A DNA stretch of 64,000 nucleotides, taken from Pohlia nutans. Taxonomy: Eukaryota; Streptophyta; Bryopsida; Bryales; Mniaceae. The stretch is from assembly GCA_022496805.1 (NCBI GenBank), contig CM040085.1:9825811-9889810 (forward strand), given 5' to 3'. Both the position numbers and the translations under genes were made by a program. Positions 11,424 to 23,791 of this stretch are shown here, piece after piece. Position 1 is the first letter of the stretch, and the number at the start of each line of letters is the position of its first letter. A model generated the notes under the pieces. It saw nothing but the letters and a program-made list of their open reading frames with translations, had not been told where the DNA came from and ran no database searches.

Positions 11424-11880
11424 GAATCTCACTATCCTCCAGCATTGAAATCGGATCCGAAGTCTCACGTATTTCTGTCGCCAATTGATGCCCTTTAACA
11501 CTAGTGTGATTTAAGATTAAAGAGAAGGATGGAGTAGTTGAAGGAGTAAATCTTGGAGTCAAACAGATTCAAATTTTTTTGAAACTCATGGCTGAAGAGG
11601 CGGGTGTTGATAGTGCTTCTATAATGAACAAGACTGGTCGTGTTACAGGGATTACTAAGATGGCAATCGTTGGGTTCCTAGGAATATTATACAAGAAATA
11701 ACCGGCTATATAGAGCCCAATCCTCTTTGGACAAATACGATGAGAGTGGGATCTTGACACTCAGGCTGCGCAACTTGTGGTGAGGATTCCTTATAATGTG
11801 TCTTCAGAAGAACGTGAGCACTTAACGTTTGATCATTACAAGAAGATTGTTACAGATCAGTATTATAAGATTTAAATCAG
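11424..11880 (+). pseudogene. decayed Crypton-like tyrosine recombinase, C-terminal catalytic part
   Basis: Directly after the Tigger right end the frame SHYPPALKSDPKSHVFLSPI resembles the FYL-P segment of Crypton/ZMYM-like recombinases. It is followed by LGVKQIQIFLKLMAEEAGVD, then SASIMNKTGRVTGITKM. An indel near 11670 shifts the frame, after which VPRNIIQEITGYIEPN follows. These match in order the pattern of the NHSGR box (here NKTGR) and the TGH box (here TGY). Two catalytic His positions therefore look lost, in keeping with a dead gene. A further frame reads VRIPYNVSSEEREHLTFDHY. The family call rests on motif order only. Confidence 0.55.
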
Positions 11881-12755
11881 CAAAACTCTTGTAACCAATT
11901 TTGTTGTTATGAATAACTTTGAAGTTGCAAGAATCTCTCATGCCGCAGCAGCAGCAGCTCATCCGATTATAGCTCAAGTTCCTACTAGTTATTCTGGAGT
12001 TCCAATCACTATTGTTCCTGATGTTGGAAGTGGATTCAGATTTCACTTAAAACAAGTGAGTAATTTTTTATTTTTAGTAGTTTGTTTTTTATTTGATTTT
12101 TAATTAGATTATTAGTATTGTTACTAATATACTTTCTATTTGCAAGGTAATACTACTAGTGCTGAAACTGCTTCTGCTACTACTTGTGTTTCGAGTTTTC
12201 TCGCAAGTTTTGTTCCTATTGCGCATTCTGGAGTTCCAATCATTGTTGTCCTTGATCTTGGCGGTGGATTTTGATTTCAAACGATAACTTTATCAAACTT
12301 TATAAAAAAAAATTGGTTTTTAGAGTTGTTTTATAATTATTACTACTTTATGATGCTGTGTGTGTAGGGCAATAATGTTGTTGGATCTAATTTAGCTATT
12401 ACTTCTTTTCCAACGACTACTGGATTACAGTTTGTTCTTCAAAAGGTAAGTCACTATAATTTGTTTGATTATTATTCAATTAAAAGTTATTTCCATTTGT
12501 TTTTCCAAAATTATTTTATTAATTTTGTTATATTTTATTACAGGGTAACTTTTGTGTTTGTTAAGTGAATATTGACAACTCTTTTGTTTCTGGGAAAGAG
12601 AATATTCCTCCTAGTTTTGTGTTGTCATCTTCTGATGACGATGAATCTATTGACGTTCCAAGGAAAAAAATTCAGTCTTCACATCAAAAATTAGTTACTG
12701 TTAAGCAAGAGTTTGGAATGAATTCAGATCCTAAGATATGTATTTAAAACATTAG
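11881..12755 (+). pseudogene. tail exons of the recombinase relic, with a duplicated exon
   Basis: Open segments are separated by intron-like sequence with GT-AG borders. The first (about 11908-12054, then GTGAGT) reads MNNFEVARISHAAAAAAHPI then YSGVPITIVPDVGSGFRFHL. A second, after the acceptor TTTGCAAG (about 12147), repeats the theme as HSGVPIIVVLDLGGGF and has a stop after it. A third (about 12368-12446, then GTAAGT) and a fourth (from 12544) encode VNIDNSFVSGKENIPPSFVL and the acidic SSSDDDESIDVPRKK. The function of the tail is unknown. I attach it to the upstream relic because of position, strand and codon style only. Confidence 0.35.
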
Positions 12756-13214
12756 AGAAAAAATGAATCCTCAAATGGGCCTCTCAGCTTTGGCAATTGC
12801 AGCTATTTCTTTGGGGCTAGATGGGGTAGGACAAGGACCTCTTTCCTGACAAAAAAGTGTCCATACCTTGGGCGAATCTTGGACAGTACATGCAGGTCTC
12901 GCCATGTTTGGCAAAAGTATAATCCAATTTTCTATTCTAATTGTACTAGGGACGAGTACAAGGTAGAAGCCCATTAATCGATTTTTTTTAGTTTATGTCG
13001 TGTGGGAGGAATGTTGTACCTTAGCCCCAGACTCCCTTCAGTACGTGCAGCATGTTGACTAATCACATTCGACACATACTGCCAGCCTTGACGTCACAAG
13101 GGTGTGCGTAGGTAGGGGAATAGTGGCTACTCTGAACACAGAAGGACAATTTAAAAGCAATCAAGGGGTCCCATAAGGAGAGTTTTGAGGGCCCATGTGA
13201 GGGTTCATTTTTTT
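12756..13214. mobile_element. MITE with ATGAATCCTCAAATGGGCC ends
   Basis: The left end AAAAAATGAATCCTCAAATG and the right end, reverse-complemented AAAAAATGAACCCTCACATG, are inverted repeats that extend through GGGCC and CTC. Length is about 460 bp with no coding capacity. The exact boundary is uncertain by a few bases because of A-runs. Confidence 0.6.
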
Positions 13215-13296
13215 TGTAATGATTGTTATCTTATTGTTGTATTTGCTTTTTAGTTACATTATTTATTTTTGTATTTAATTCTGTTATTTGTTGTTA

Positions 13297-13420
13297 CAGG
13301 TTGAGAGCATGAGTGTAAATCGTGCTTTTGTTGAAAATAAAGCTGATAATGTCCCTTTGAACAAAATTGTTTCGTTTTATTCTGATGACAACAACCAACC
13401 GCGTATAGGAGGTCGTTTTG
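13297..13420 (+). pseudogene. further tail exon of the recombinase relic
   Basis: After an acceptor TTACAG (about 13299) a frame reads VESMSVNRAFVENKADNVPL then NKIVSFYSDDNNQPRIGG. It is cut by the MITE that follows. Its link to the upstream exons is by position and spacing. Confidence 0.3.
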
Positions 13421-13690
13421 TGTCATAATGCCATATTCGTTATATTGAGACTTTTCGCACTCTCATTTTTATCCTCAACTCAAAGATTAATCATTTTATC
13501 TTTTTACTAGTATTTTTAATAATTAGGTAACAACACCAACTTTTAGAATTTCATTATAGAATCACTATTTGAGCATTATTATTTTTTTGGTTTCAATTAC
13601 TATTTTTAAAATGAATTTTTGAATAACTAGCATTCTAACTCAAAATTTGCAAAACGTCTCAATATAACAAATATGGCCTTTCATGCGTCT
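13421..13690. mobile_element. MITE with GCCATATT(C/T)GTTATATTGA inverted repeats
   Basis: The left arm contains GCCATATTCGTTATATTGAG and the right arm its near-complement, with GTCTCAATATAACAAATATG. The element is about 270 bp, very AT-rich and non-coding. Outer limits are approximate. Confidence 0.6.
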
Positions 13691-13769
13691 TAGGTTTGTA
13701 ACAAAATTTTATTAAACTATCTATTTCTTATTGTTTGTTATTTTATTATAGATATTTCAATCTATAGGT

Positions 13770-14969
13770 GGGTACATTCACAGTAACACGACCCAAGGAA
13801 ACTGTAAGCAATGATTATTTTTATGAATTATTGACCAATAATTTTATCATTTTAATTGATAATGCAATATAAATTAAGAACTACATATATTATATGGCAT
13901 TCTACGGCATATACTAAATTTTGACAATGTTTAAGAATTTATTGGTACTCCAAAACGACTAAAATATGGTCGTAACCAGTCATTAATAACAACTAAAATG
14001 TGCTTATTAAGAGCTATAAATGTACATATTGTATCGCAAAATGTCCTTCATTTTTTTAGATATCTACATAAATTGAAGATATTATTTCCTAAGCACTCAT
14101 TAACCCCTAAGCGTCCCGGCGTCCATATTTTGGACGTTTTTGAGGGACATTCACCTTCGAACAGCTGTAACTTTTTCAAAACGTGTTCAATTTTGCTGAA
14201 ATTTTGAAAAAACTCCCCACATGATGTATGGAATGTGTGGTAAAAATTTCAGATCAATCCGAGATGAATTGAATTTTTGGTGATCATTTGAAAGTAGGTA
14301 TCTTTTTTTTGGACAGTTTCTGTGAATTTTGATGGCAGCAACTTCGGGGGCTTGCATCTCCTTCATCCCAAGTCCCTTTTCAATAGAACTTGTTGGGTTG
14401 AATTCCCCTTGAAGTCTAGTTATCATGGTAAAATTTTCAGGTCAATCCATGTTGTTATGAATGTTTGGGAGTCATTTTAGTGCACGGGTCTAGTTTGAAC
14501 ACTTTTTGCTTTTTGGTTCAAATGGGTCACTTTTCGGGCTACTTTTTGACATTGCAAGGCCATTTTAGGGCACATTAAATTTTTTCATGAGGCTTTTTTG
14601 GTACCAATGTGTTTATATGATGATTTTGAACTACTTTATAGTTGAAAGTTTTTTCATTTGAGTAATTTTGAAAATGAATTTCACCTCTAACTGTGTTGCT
14701 AGGAAAATTTCAGCATCCTTTTTTAGCACTAAAACACTATGATCTTGCAATCTATATGGCCAAATGACCCCAAAATTGATCCACATGATCTACAACATGT
14801 ATATTACAAGATTGTACAGTTGAGATTTCTATACCCCACTTACATTTAGATCTATAACACATCAAAAGCGATGATGATTTTAAGCCCAAAAAAGCTAGGG
14901 ACCCTTAGGGGTTAAGAGTCGTTAGCTTTGGGCGGGGTTGGGTCGTGATATTGTTAATGTACCCAGGGT
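13770..14969. mobile_element. TGGGTACATT-ended element carrying a nested piggyBac-like copy
   Basis: The ends TGGGTACATT(C/A)ACA... and ...CACGACCCAA are inverted at 13770-13800 and about 14936-14969. Within lies the TTAA-flanked element 14104-14911. Removing the inner element leaves about 390 bp. No target duplication was identified. Confidence 0.55.
14104..14911. mobile_element. piggyBac-like non-autonomous element, TTAA-flanked
   Basis: The left end reads TTAA then CCCCTAAGCGTCCC. The right end, reverse-complemented, reads TTAA then CCCCTAAGGGTCCC. TTAA copies are at 14100-14103 and 14912-14915. Length is 808 bp and no transposase is visible. Confidence 0.75.
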
Positions 14970-14989
14970 ATTAATCATTGATATTTATT

Positions 14990-15679
14990 TTTGTGCAGTG
15001 TGGTTGCGGTGTTGATTGTGGTTTTTGAAATCCATTACTTGAAGTGTCTAACTCTGCTCAGAGTCCATCTATTCAAAAAGTGTCACATGGATTTCAAAGT
15101 GAAAATTAGGGACCTCCTAGTCATGCACATAGACCTATCCTTCCTCCACTTGTTTTACCTAGTAGTATTACTCATCCTTTGGGATCACTATTTACCTATA
15201 ATATCCCTGTACCTTCTAAAATTCATCCTCTAACTCCGAAATCCAAGAGATGGCGTCCTATACCTCCTCAGTTTCTTCCTTATCGAGATCTTGGTCATCA
15301 TTCTCTGAATATGCCTGTGTGCAAGTCTCCTATTCAGCCAGTTGTTTATCAGAAACCTGTGGTCGTTGAGGAAGTTGAGTCAAGTGTTTCCAAGCAAGTT
15401 GATATGTTCGATAGTTGCAAGTACATCGATTCTGAGTTCGACAACATTTTGGTTAAGTCTATTGACGAAATTGAGAAGAATATCAGTGAAAGCAAGATGC
15501 ACGTGAAGCCTGCAAGTAGTGGGAGTAAAACAATTACGAATTGTCAATCAGTTGTGTCTAATCTAAATCAAGTTGTTCTTTCTGTTTCTTTTGTGTCTAA
15601 TCTGAATAACTTAGTGTTAAGCTTCAATTCCGGTTTTGAGACTTTTGATTCCATTTGTGAGTTGGAATCTAGTTTTTGA
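14990..15679 (+). pseudogene. open segment, probable last exon of the upstream relic
   Basis: After an acceptor TTTGTGCAG (14998) one frame is open from about 15179 to the TGA at 15677-15679. The 166-codon segment begins MGSLFTYNIPVPSKIHPLTP, is rich in Pro in its first half and in Ser/Val/Asn in the second, and has no domain I recognise. It could be the low-complexity C-terminus of the recombinase-like gene or of another transposon protein. It is not interrupted by stops, unlike the upstream parts. Confidence 0.35.
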
Positions 15680-17058
15680 GTCTGACTTCAGTTTTTGAGT
15701 CTAAATCTTATTTTATATTGTTTCTATAGTCTTGGTTATTTTTGTTAGTAATTAAGTTAATTATCAAATTATTTACCTTATAAATTTCTAGAATCCAGTA
15801 AATCTAGTAAATTTTTGATTTGTATAAATACTTTACTGGATATAGTAAATTAGTAATAATTACCGGTTATTTGAATTGCAACCTGGCTCGATGCTCCCGC
15901 GTCTCGCCGGTTACTTAATACGAAATTGACGGTAAATCAAATTCTTCACCCAAAGTAACTGAAATTTTCATTCAAACGCACACCAGTTTAGCAACTTTTC
16001 GTTGATGTTGAGTAAATTACAGCTTTAGACAACCAATTGGATGCGAGATAGTGACCTAGTAGGTCGATATAATTAACCGGGTCAATATGAGAATGTAACC
16101 TGTAGTTGGATTATGGTAAGTAATCTACACCCTGAGAGCCAATCAGGAGCCCGGGACGGGCAGGCCGGCGCTCGGCTGGCGGGTTACGAGTGGGGAATCT
16201 AATTCAAATTGTGCCATGTTATACAGTGCTCAGATGCAACGTTGTCTCGGCAGTTTCACATGCGAAGCAATTGATACTGTTTGATCATCAGAATTTGTTC
16301 ATGTAGAAGTGTAGAAGTGTAGGACTTTGAAAGAGAACTTGGTTCAGGAAAATACCTCAGAAATTAGATAAATCCAATCACATCACTCGTACTTCAAGTT
16401 CTTTGTTTTTTGGGCAGCCTATATCTTCAATTCTTCACTAGATTAGATATAAGAGCCTTAGACCCTAATCTGATTGATTTTCTTTTCTAAATAAACTTCT
16501 TGAAAAGATTACACTTTCAGAACTGGGCAAAGTATTATTGGCCAGAAAAATTGTGGTTTCATACAAGATAAATAGAAAGACTGAATAAGATAAATTAAAT
16601 TAAATGTATGTCATGACTGTCAGGCTGTCAACTTAGAACGATGCAAATCTGGGAAAAAGTGGTACTTTTGGAGTTACCACAGAGTAAGTAATTACATGAG
16701 TTCAACGTAGCAAAAATGAATTGGTTCAAAACTGGGCAGTCCACAGCACGCAGCTAAGCTAGATGCTGAGTTTCACTGGCTCTCAGCCTCTCACAATGCT
16801 GAACTTAGCTTAACTTAATGCTGGAGATCGGCACCTAAGATGCAAAAATAAGAACTCCTCTCTCGTACATGCATAGAGAGTTTGTTCGTTGAAGATTCCA
16901 CATCGATCAAATAAAAATTCCTAACACTGCACATAACCGTCTTGAACTTGTCCTGCACCGAACTGCAGAGTGGAAAATGAGCACTTAGCCCTTGCGAAAT
17001 CCTTCCCCTTTTAAATCAGAAACCCGGGTGAATGATAGCTCATGTACGTGGTCCTCGA
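15680..17058. other. intergenic DNA, no gene seen
   Basis: Contains a small hairpin (ATCCAGTAAA at about 15795 and TTTACTGGAT at about 15832) and a short GC-rich patch at 16150-16190. The part next to 17059 is probably the 3' UTR and downstream region of the minus-strand kinase. Confidence 0.4.
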
Positions 17059-19484
17059 TCAGGTCCCCGGTGCAGAATCAGATCCACTCCTGGATAACCT
17101 GAACTTCGGCCACTTCTTGAGAAGCGCCGCACGTTTCCCCTTTGCGTCCCTCTTCTTTGCATGCTTCTTGATCCAGGGATGAACTAAAACCAATGCATGG
17201 AATCACGTCATGTATCACAAATTAGTTGTTAATCCTCATACTATTGTCAGCCATTTGACAGTGCTATATATAGCTTGAAGTTCAATATACTGTAGAACTA
17301 CATTAAATTATAATTAATATTCAATGCTTTGACTCTCGAATCTCAGCAATGATTTAGACCCTGTCTGAAAATTGGTAAGGATTAAATAAACCTAGGGGCT
17401 ATATAAAATGACTTGCAGATTGATCGATGACCTGCAGTTCGGTTCTGAGCATAATATATATTGGAATATTTCTACGTGCTTTCAGTTCAGAAGGCCACAT
17501 CTTTATGGCATAAGTTGTGACTTTGGTTTGGACTATTAATAACAAAATTGCTTCTGTACAGTCTTTCTAGGGTAATTTTTTTAAAACCTTGAACTAACTG
17601 GAGTAGACCTCGGGCAGACGCAACATTCTATTTGAACAGTTGTTGTCTTCAATGTATACCGCACAATTAATACCATTGAAAAAGAAGTGAGAACCTGAGA
17701 CTCACCGCAGATTTGATCAGCAGTCATTCGGGCTGCAGGATCCAAGGTCAGCATCCCCGCGATCAGGGATTGGGCTTCAGTTGGCACCGCTCTCCAATTT
17801 TCATTTTTGTGGAAATTGAGCCTGGCTCGATTTTCTCGGAGATCCTGATAATCGTCACGGGAAAAGGGCATCTGTCCGGCGAGCAGATTGCACAACACTA
17901 CTCCCGCACTCCACACATCAATGGGAGGCCCGTAACTTTCCCCTCTCAGCATTTCCGGGGCGAAGTACCCATGTGATCCCAAAAAGTGCGTCCTCGGGTG
18001 ATCTGCCAATTAAGTACACACATACACAGCACTGTTGATTAGGACGTGCTTACGACAGAATTCAAAGCCATGTCCAGACATGATATTCATCTTATTATGG
18101 GACGTATGGTTAATACCTTGTGAATAATACTCACCACTGATTCAATGGACATGAAACATAGATAACCAAACGAAAACAACAATCGAAATATATGACCTAT
18201 GACTCCACCAAATCAAAGCATTTAACATATGCATGCAATAGAACGTCATTAGCACCACATTCTCACTGGGCTGCAGTCTCCATCCTATAACAGCATTAAT
18301 CACTAAATGACAGATAATAATGCTATGTGAATGACCGATAACTTTGAGAAGCTAAAATGACAAGCACATATAAAGAACCCATCCTGTTTGTGCCACTGTG
18401 TACTAGCAGTGTACGTATTAAAATTTTAAATGTAAAACACTGATACATAGTGACCACAAAGTAGTACAAATAGAGTAGTTAACCTTAAATCACTGGTACA
18501 AAACCATCTCAATTTTTTTTCGTTTTTTGGGATGGCTTTTTTAACGCTTTTAAAAATGATCTAACAGAATTTAACAGAAAATACAAATTAAGGTGGTTCT
18601 GTAATAATGAATGTAGCCAGAAATTGGCAATAGGGATGTTAGAACTGGCCCACAGTCGAAGAAGAAGGCAATAAACTTCAGAGACACTTTCCAAAGCTCT
18701 ACGCCAACTTGATAACAAACTTGCAAATGGCAAGCAGACATGCATCGTAGTGTGATCGGGAACGTTATAATTAGGTACCTGAACTTGTACTTTAGAAGGC
18801 AGTTCCAAAGTCCGCCACTTTGATTGAGGGCAAGTCATTCAGGGAATACTTCTCATCCAGCAAGATATTTTCTGGCTTGAGATCCCTGTGCACTACACCT
18901 TTCGAGTGACAGAAGAGCAAAAAGTCCGCTAACATGGCCATGATGTCGGCAGCTTTGGCTTCCGGAAGGGTCTGGTCATGCAGGAGCTTGAGCAGGTTTC
19001 CGCCCTTGCAGTGCTCCATAATGATGTACACACAGTCGTCGTCTTCACATACATCGGCCAGCCGGACGACGTGAGGATGTCCGGATAAGAAGCTGTGAAT
19101 CTTGGTTTCGTTGATGATCCGCTGCCTCTGTCGTGGAGACAAGCTCAGCTTCGAAATCATCTTGCACGCCAGCTTCTCTCCAGTATGAATCTCGGTGCAA
19201 CTGCGAACCTCTGCAGTGGAACCTACACCTAACAGAGATTCCTCACACAGCTCCATCACGTAGTGTTCGGCGAAACACGTCGTCTTGCTTGCATCTAAGA
19301 GACGGCTTCTGTCTTCGGAGCCTGCTGCTCTTGTTGTCCTCTCCAGGGACTCCGTGTTTGTAGTAGACAGCCTGAGTTCCGGAAATTCATCCTCTGACCT
19401 CGTCGACTGGTTCAGCTTGGCATACGATCTAGATGACCCGACCATCATGACACCCAAAATGCCCTTGATTGATGCCCGAGCCAT
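17059..19484 (-). CDS. CaMK-group Ser/Thr protein kinase, 3 exons, one in-frame stop
   Basis: Exons on the minus strand: 18779-19484, 17706-18002 and 17059-17183. Both introns are GT-AG and the sum is 1128 nt (376 codons), so the phase is kept throughout. Residues: Gly loop GVGSTAEV 86-93, Lys 108 in ACKMI, catalytic loop HRDLKPEN 199-206, DFG 225-227, APE 250-252, then DVWSAGVVL and the closing HPWI at about 336. The C-terminus is a basic tail (HAKKRDAKGKR) with no EF-hands, so it is a kinase-only protein resembling CDPK-related or PEP-carboxylase-kinase-like enzymes. Codon 231 (18792-18794) is TAA, four residues after DFG. CAA would give the expected open frame. Either the allele is recently inactivated, or the splice model differs there, or it is a base error. 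The exact subfamily is not certain. Confidence 0.75.
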
Positions 19485-22093
19485 TCTGTTAAATTCGACG
19501 AGCCAAATTATGTCTATGTACCTGACAATCGCGCACCATGTGAGCAGATCTCAGTTTTAAACAGTTTCAACGAAATTATACTAGTATGCAGTGATTTTTT
19601 TGTTGCTAATTTTAGCTAAATTGCTACATAAAATTTGGGCTGGCTAATTGATAGGATTTTTGAAAAAAGAAAGAATAATAGTTAGATTTCCTACAAGGAG
19701 TCAACATGTGTAGCTTCTTTAAACCTAGGTATCACCCAGGTATTCCCTAAGTAGCACTTAGAAAGCACATGTGTATTACCCTGATATTACCATCTAAATA
19801 GCATTCAAGGAGCCTGGATTACTCTTCAAGCCATGGAAAAGTACGTAGCAAACATGCTAAACCTACTCCTACAAAAAAAATCACTGCTAGTATGGTAAAC
19901 TCGAATGTAATAGGGTGACTCGTCATTAAGACTGCTCAAGGACTTAGAACTACTTAAGACTTTAGTTATTAGAGCCGAAAGCAGCACCTAATTAGTACGA
20001 ACCTACACATGAAATAATACGTAGAGGACAGTCAACTATGTACGAAGCCAACCGAAGACGGTCTAACTTGAACTGTCATCCAGGGACGAAATCACAGACC
20101 GTGCATTCCGGCTTTGCTCCGTCGCAAACAAGGCAGGCAGTTTAAGTTTGGGTATGAATCCTGGATGTAGAGTATAACACACTCAACCAAGATCTCAAAT
20201 GACACTCCGTCGAAGCTAGCCAGGATACAAAACTTAGGGTTTCTCTCACATGTGGAATTCTCCTATCAGATGGGTACCCAACATGGCTGATTCTAAGGAT
20301 ACGCAATTACAGAGTGTTATTAGAGAGGGTTGGTATGAAGGAATTAATTTTTACTACCACAGTTAGTCACATTCTAAAGAATAATGTGCCGCTAGCTAGC
20401 AAATCTCCGAGTCACGTACAAATGTATCACAGTCTACCTGTTATTCACTTATTAATTTCTAGAGGATCGCCTTCACCTAATCCCGTCATAGCCAAGTGAT
20501 CAGTATTAATTATATATAACTACTACATGATCATCTAGATTGCTACAAGAGAAGGCTAATTAGACCCGAAAGAACCGATACATCACCGAATCACAAACTT
20601 TGCACCACCTGAAATGAAATTCAATCAACAGCATTACAACAATGTATCAAATCCAAAGTTTTACATAATTTACATCATCCTGGATATACTAAGAAAAAGA
20701 GACCATCCATCGAAATCATTCCGAAAAAATCTTACAAAAAAACAAACCAACAGTAGAACCTCCTCGACAGAATTCTTAAAACAGTTCTTTCAAACAAACA
20801 ATACAGTTAGTATCTTTCAAGTAGAAGCATGTATGGCAAATTATGTTTCGACTCCGACTGTAATCCTCCGATCGATCCCATTCAAGCAGAATTCGAGCAC
20901 AAATTAACCTCAGGTGCTAGAAATGAAAGTGCAGCAATGCAGACGATCTCGAGAATGTTCAACGAGGATGAAGAACTTCACTATAACTAGACCACAATTG
21001 AGACCCGGCTTCCCAATTGATGATCCCTGGCGACGAGTTGAAATGCATGGTGCTAGCTGTCGATAGCAGAGTCCAGAGCACGATGCAGAGTTTCAGAGGC
21101 ACGTACCGGTGGATGGGACGCGCTGATCGAAAAGCAAATGGCGATTACCCTAAATTAAACCCATTCGAAGCCTATCATTCTTCATAACCCCTTTTCTAAC
21201 AACTGACTTACAGAGCTAGCACATTATGTTCTGGCACCAGCCCAAACCTGCACTCCCCTTGTCAATCACTTACAAAGAATTCATACGTGACTGTGACAGG
21301 GCTGAGCTGTGCATGTTCATGATGTGAAGCTAGGTCCTGCTCGCGCTGCTAAAAAAACTTACGGACTGTCACCCCAATCGACCCAATTTCGCAATTGTAA
21401 AACCACTAAAACACTTTCCTTCGCCTGGAAAAAGCATTTTACCTGATCCTGGCACTGAATCCTTTACGCGACTAATCCTGGCACTGAATTCCTTCACGCG
21501 ACTGTCCTGTCACAGAAATGTAAAACCGGTGGGTATGCGCTCGTCGTCTTCACGCATTTCACGGAATTCGATTGCTTTTCTTCCTTCGGCAGCGCGCACA
21601 CACAGCGGGGCGACGTACAATGACCCCAAACTCGCTCGATCGCGGCAATGAATACTCAGTTGAATCCGGCAGCGCGCGTACATCGCTCTGTCTGCTGCAA
21701 GAAAAGCAAATGAGGAAAACATCAGAATTATTGCAGTAATTACATCTCTGAAATTCTCTCTTCGAACAATGCATGACAAATTGGAAGAGGTGGTCGATTT
21801 CAAGAGCAACAAACCTGTGAGCGCTTGCACCGAAATCAATCGCAAAATTAGTTGGCCTGCAGGTGTCGGGAGCGGCGACGGGGAATGGAATGAAGCAATT
21901 CCATGCCACAGTCTGTCAGTTAGTCAAGAACACGCACGGCTCCAGCCTGGATACTTCCCGGATGAATCCAAACGTAGGTCGGACATAGAGACATAGATTT
22001 CCAGACTCACGTTTCTGCACTCTTCTGTGAACTAATTAAGTCAAGTACACTTTCTAAGTACAATCTCACCCTGAGTTGTCCATTCGTTAGGTA
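19485..22093. other. upstream region of the kinase and intergenic DNA
   Basis: No exon is supported. The part nearest 19484 is probably the kinase 5' UTR and promoter. Overlapping minus-strand frames at 21510-21909 have no family resemblance and look like chance frames in moderately GC-rich DNA. Confidence 0.4.
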
Positions 22094-22930
22094 TGGTGTT
22101 AGTGAGGCTGTTAACGTCCCGATTCAACACTGTTTTAAAAGATTCGGTATAAGTTGTTCGATGAAAAACGAAAATGGAGTTGATGTACAAAGCTAAGTTG
22201 TAAATGTTAATGTGAAGATCACATTTGTATGGTTGGATTTATCATATTTTTTATTAATATTTTTTAATTAATTTTGCAAAGTTTTCTCTTGAAACTCAAT
22301 TTAAAATCCCAAATTAACACAAAAAAATTTAAAAACTGTTGTAATGAATTTGGAATAACATGCACTACGAGATGGTATGGTTTCCATTATTTGATTCTAC
22401 TTATTTTGGAAAATCATGTTTAAGGTCTCACTTTTTAAACTAAGAATGAAACTTGACATAAACCAATTGTGTTGTTTTTTAAATAATCACAATTTATTAT
22501 TTTGAAGATCCGTATTGTACAAATGATAATCATCTAACACAAGAACCAAGAGAAATTTGGATGGATGAAAAACTGTACAGGATGTAGTGTTGAAAAAGGT
22601 TGCAATTAATTTGTTGTCCATATAATGAACGCAAGCGCATCAAAGGGTTAAGAATGACATGAATTTAGATATACCTATGGATAATTAGCTAATACTATTT
22701 GGACTAACCATACTCGACCATTAAACAAAGTTCTATTGAACGTATGGCAACACTGAACATTCCTAACATCAAGTATGAAGTTGAAAAAAAATATATCAGA
22801 TATGACAACACTACTCCTAACATAAAATATTAAATTAATATGTTTACACTTGGTATTACAAATGATTTTTGCAAACTAAATCTTGCCCAAAATTGTACTT
22901 AAATTCATTCCTAAAGCCTCACTAACACCA
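22094..22930. mobile_element. MITE with TGGTGTTAGTGAGGCT ends
   Basis: A perfect 16-bp inverted repeat TGGTGTTAGTGAGGCT bounds 837 bp of AT-rich non-coding sequence. No target duplication is clear. Its right end lies 3 bp before the TTAA of the next element. Confidence 0.65.
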
Positions 22931-22937
22931 CTCTTAA

Positions 22938-23787
22938 CCCTTAAGTTCCTGAGGGTTTTTGCTACAAACTAAATGTGTTATAATATGTGTTGTATATGAA
23001 TTTTTTGAAGTTTGTAAAATATGAAAGTTGTAATGTGTAATCTCTAAATTTCATCTACATGGTTGAATATCATCAAAACCTTTTAGATTTTTTATAAATA
23101 ATTTTTAAAAGAAAAACTTTGAATATTCATAAAAAATACATTATTCAATATTTAATGTTGAATTAAATTATTATTACTTAAAAGTAAAAATGTTCATCAC
23201 ATGGATAGAAGTTGCCAAGATTTAGAGTTTATAATTTGTCTAAATGTCAATTTAAACGACACTACATAAGAATAGTATAGAATTAATAGTTTAAATGAAA
23301 CAAATTTGAATGGGTATTTAAGCATCTTATTAACCTTGTGCTTTTAGCCAATCATACCAAAAATCAAAGATAAATAATTAATTTCGTGTTTTTTATTAAT
23401 TTAAGAAGTTTATTAGTTAGATATTATATATATAATTGTAATTGATGGATTTTAGGAACCCATTTGCATAGATTTGATTTAAAATTCATAATTTATAATC
23501 TATCTTTTTACGTCCATATAAAATATATACTTTATCATGCATTTTTTCACATATTTACAAATTTGACACTTTTGTAGATTGTTCCAACATTTACACCACC
23601 CGACGTTCTTTATTTTTTCTGATTTTTTGTGAACACATTTTTAGTGATCCAATGACATATTTGTATAGGAAATTTGATTCTTAATAGGTGAGGCCCAAGA
23701 AGCACTCAATTTGGACACTCCTAGCTCATTTTACAACACTTTCTATTTTTGGAACGACCACTTTTGGGTCGCCTCGGCACTTAAGGG
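22938..23787. mobile_element. piggyBac-like non-autonomous element, TTAA-flanked
   Basis: TTAA (22934-22937) is followed by CCCTTAAGTTCC. The right end, reverse-complemented, reads TTAA (23788-23791) then CCCTTAAGTGCC. Length is 850 bp, with no transposase. Confidence 0.75.
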
Positions 23788-23791
23788 TTAA

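Noticed and set aside
21510..21909. Overlapping minus-strand frames upstream of the kinase
   Set aside because: Two different frames cover the same DNA with no family motif, so they look like chance openings in a GC-richer promoter region.
22648..22655. Eighth piggyBac-like end (GGGTTAA)
   Set aside because: No matching TTAACCC partner upstream within the plausible distance, so a single word is not enough.
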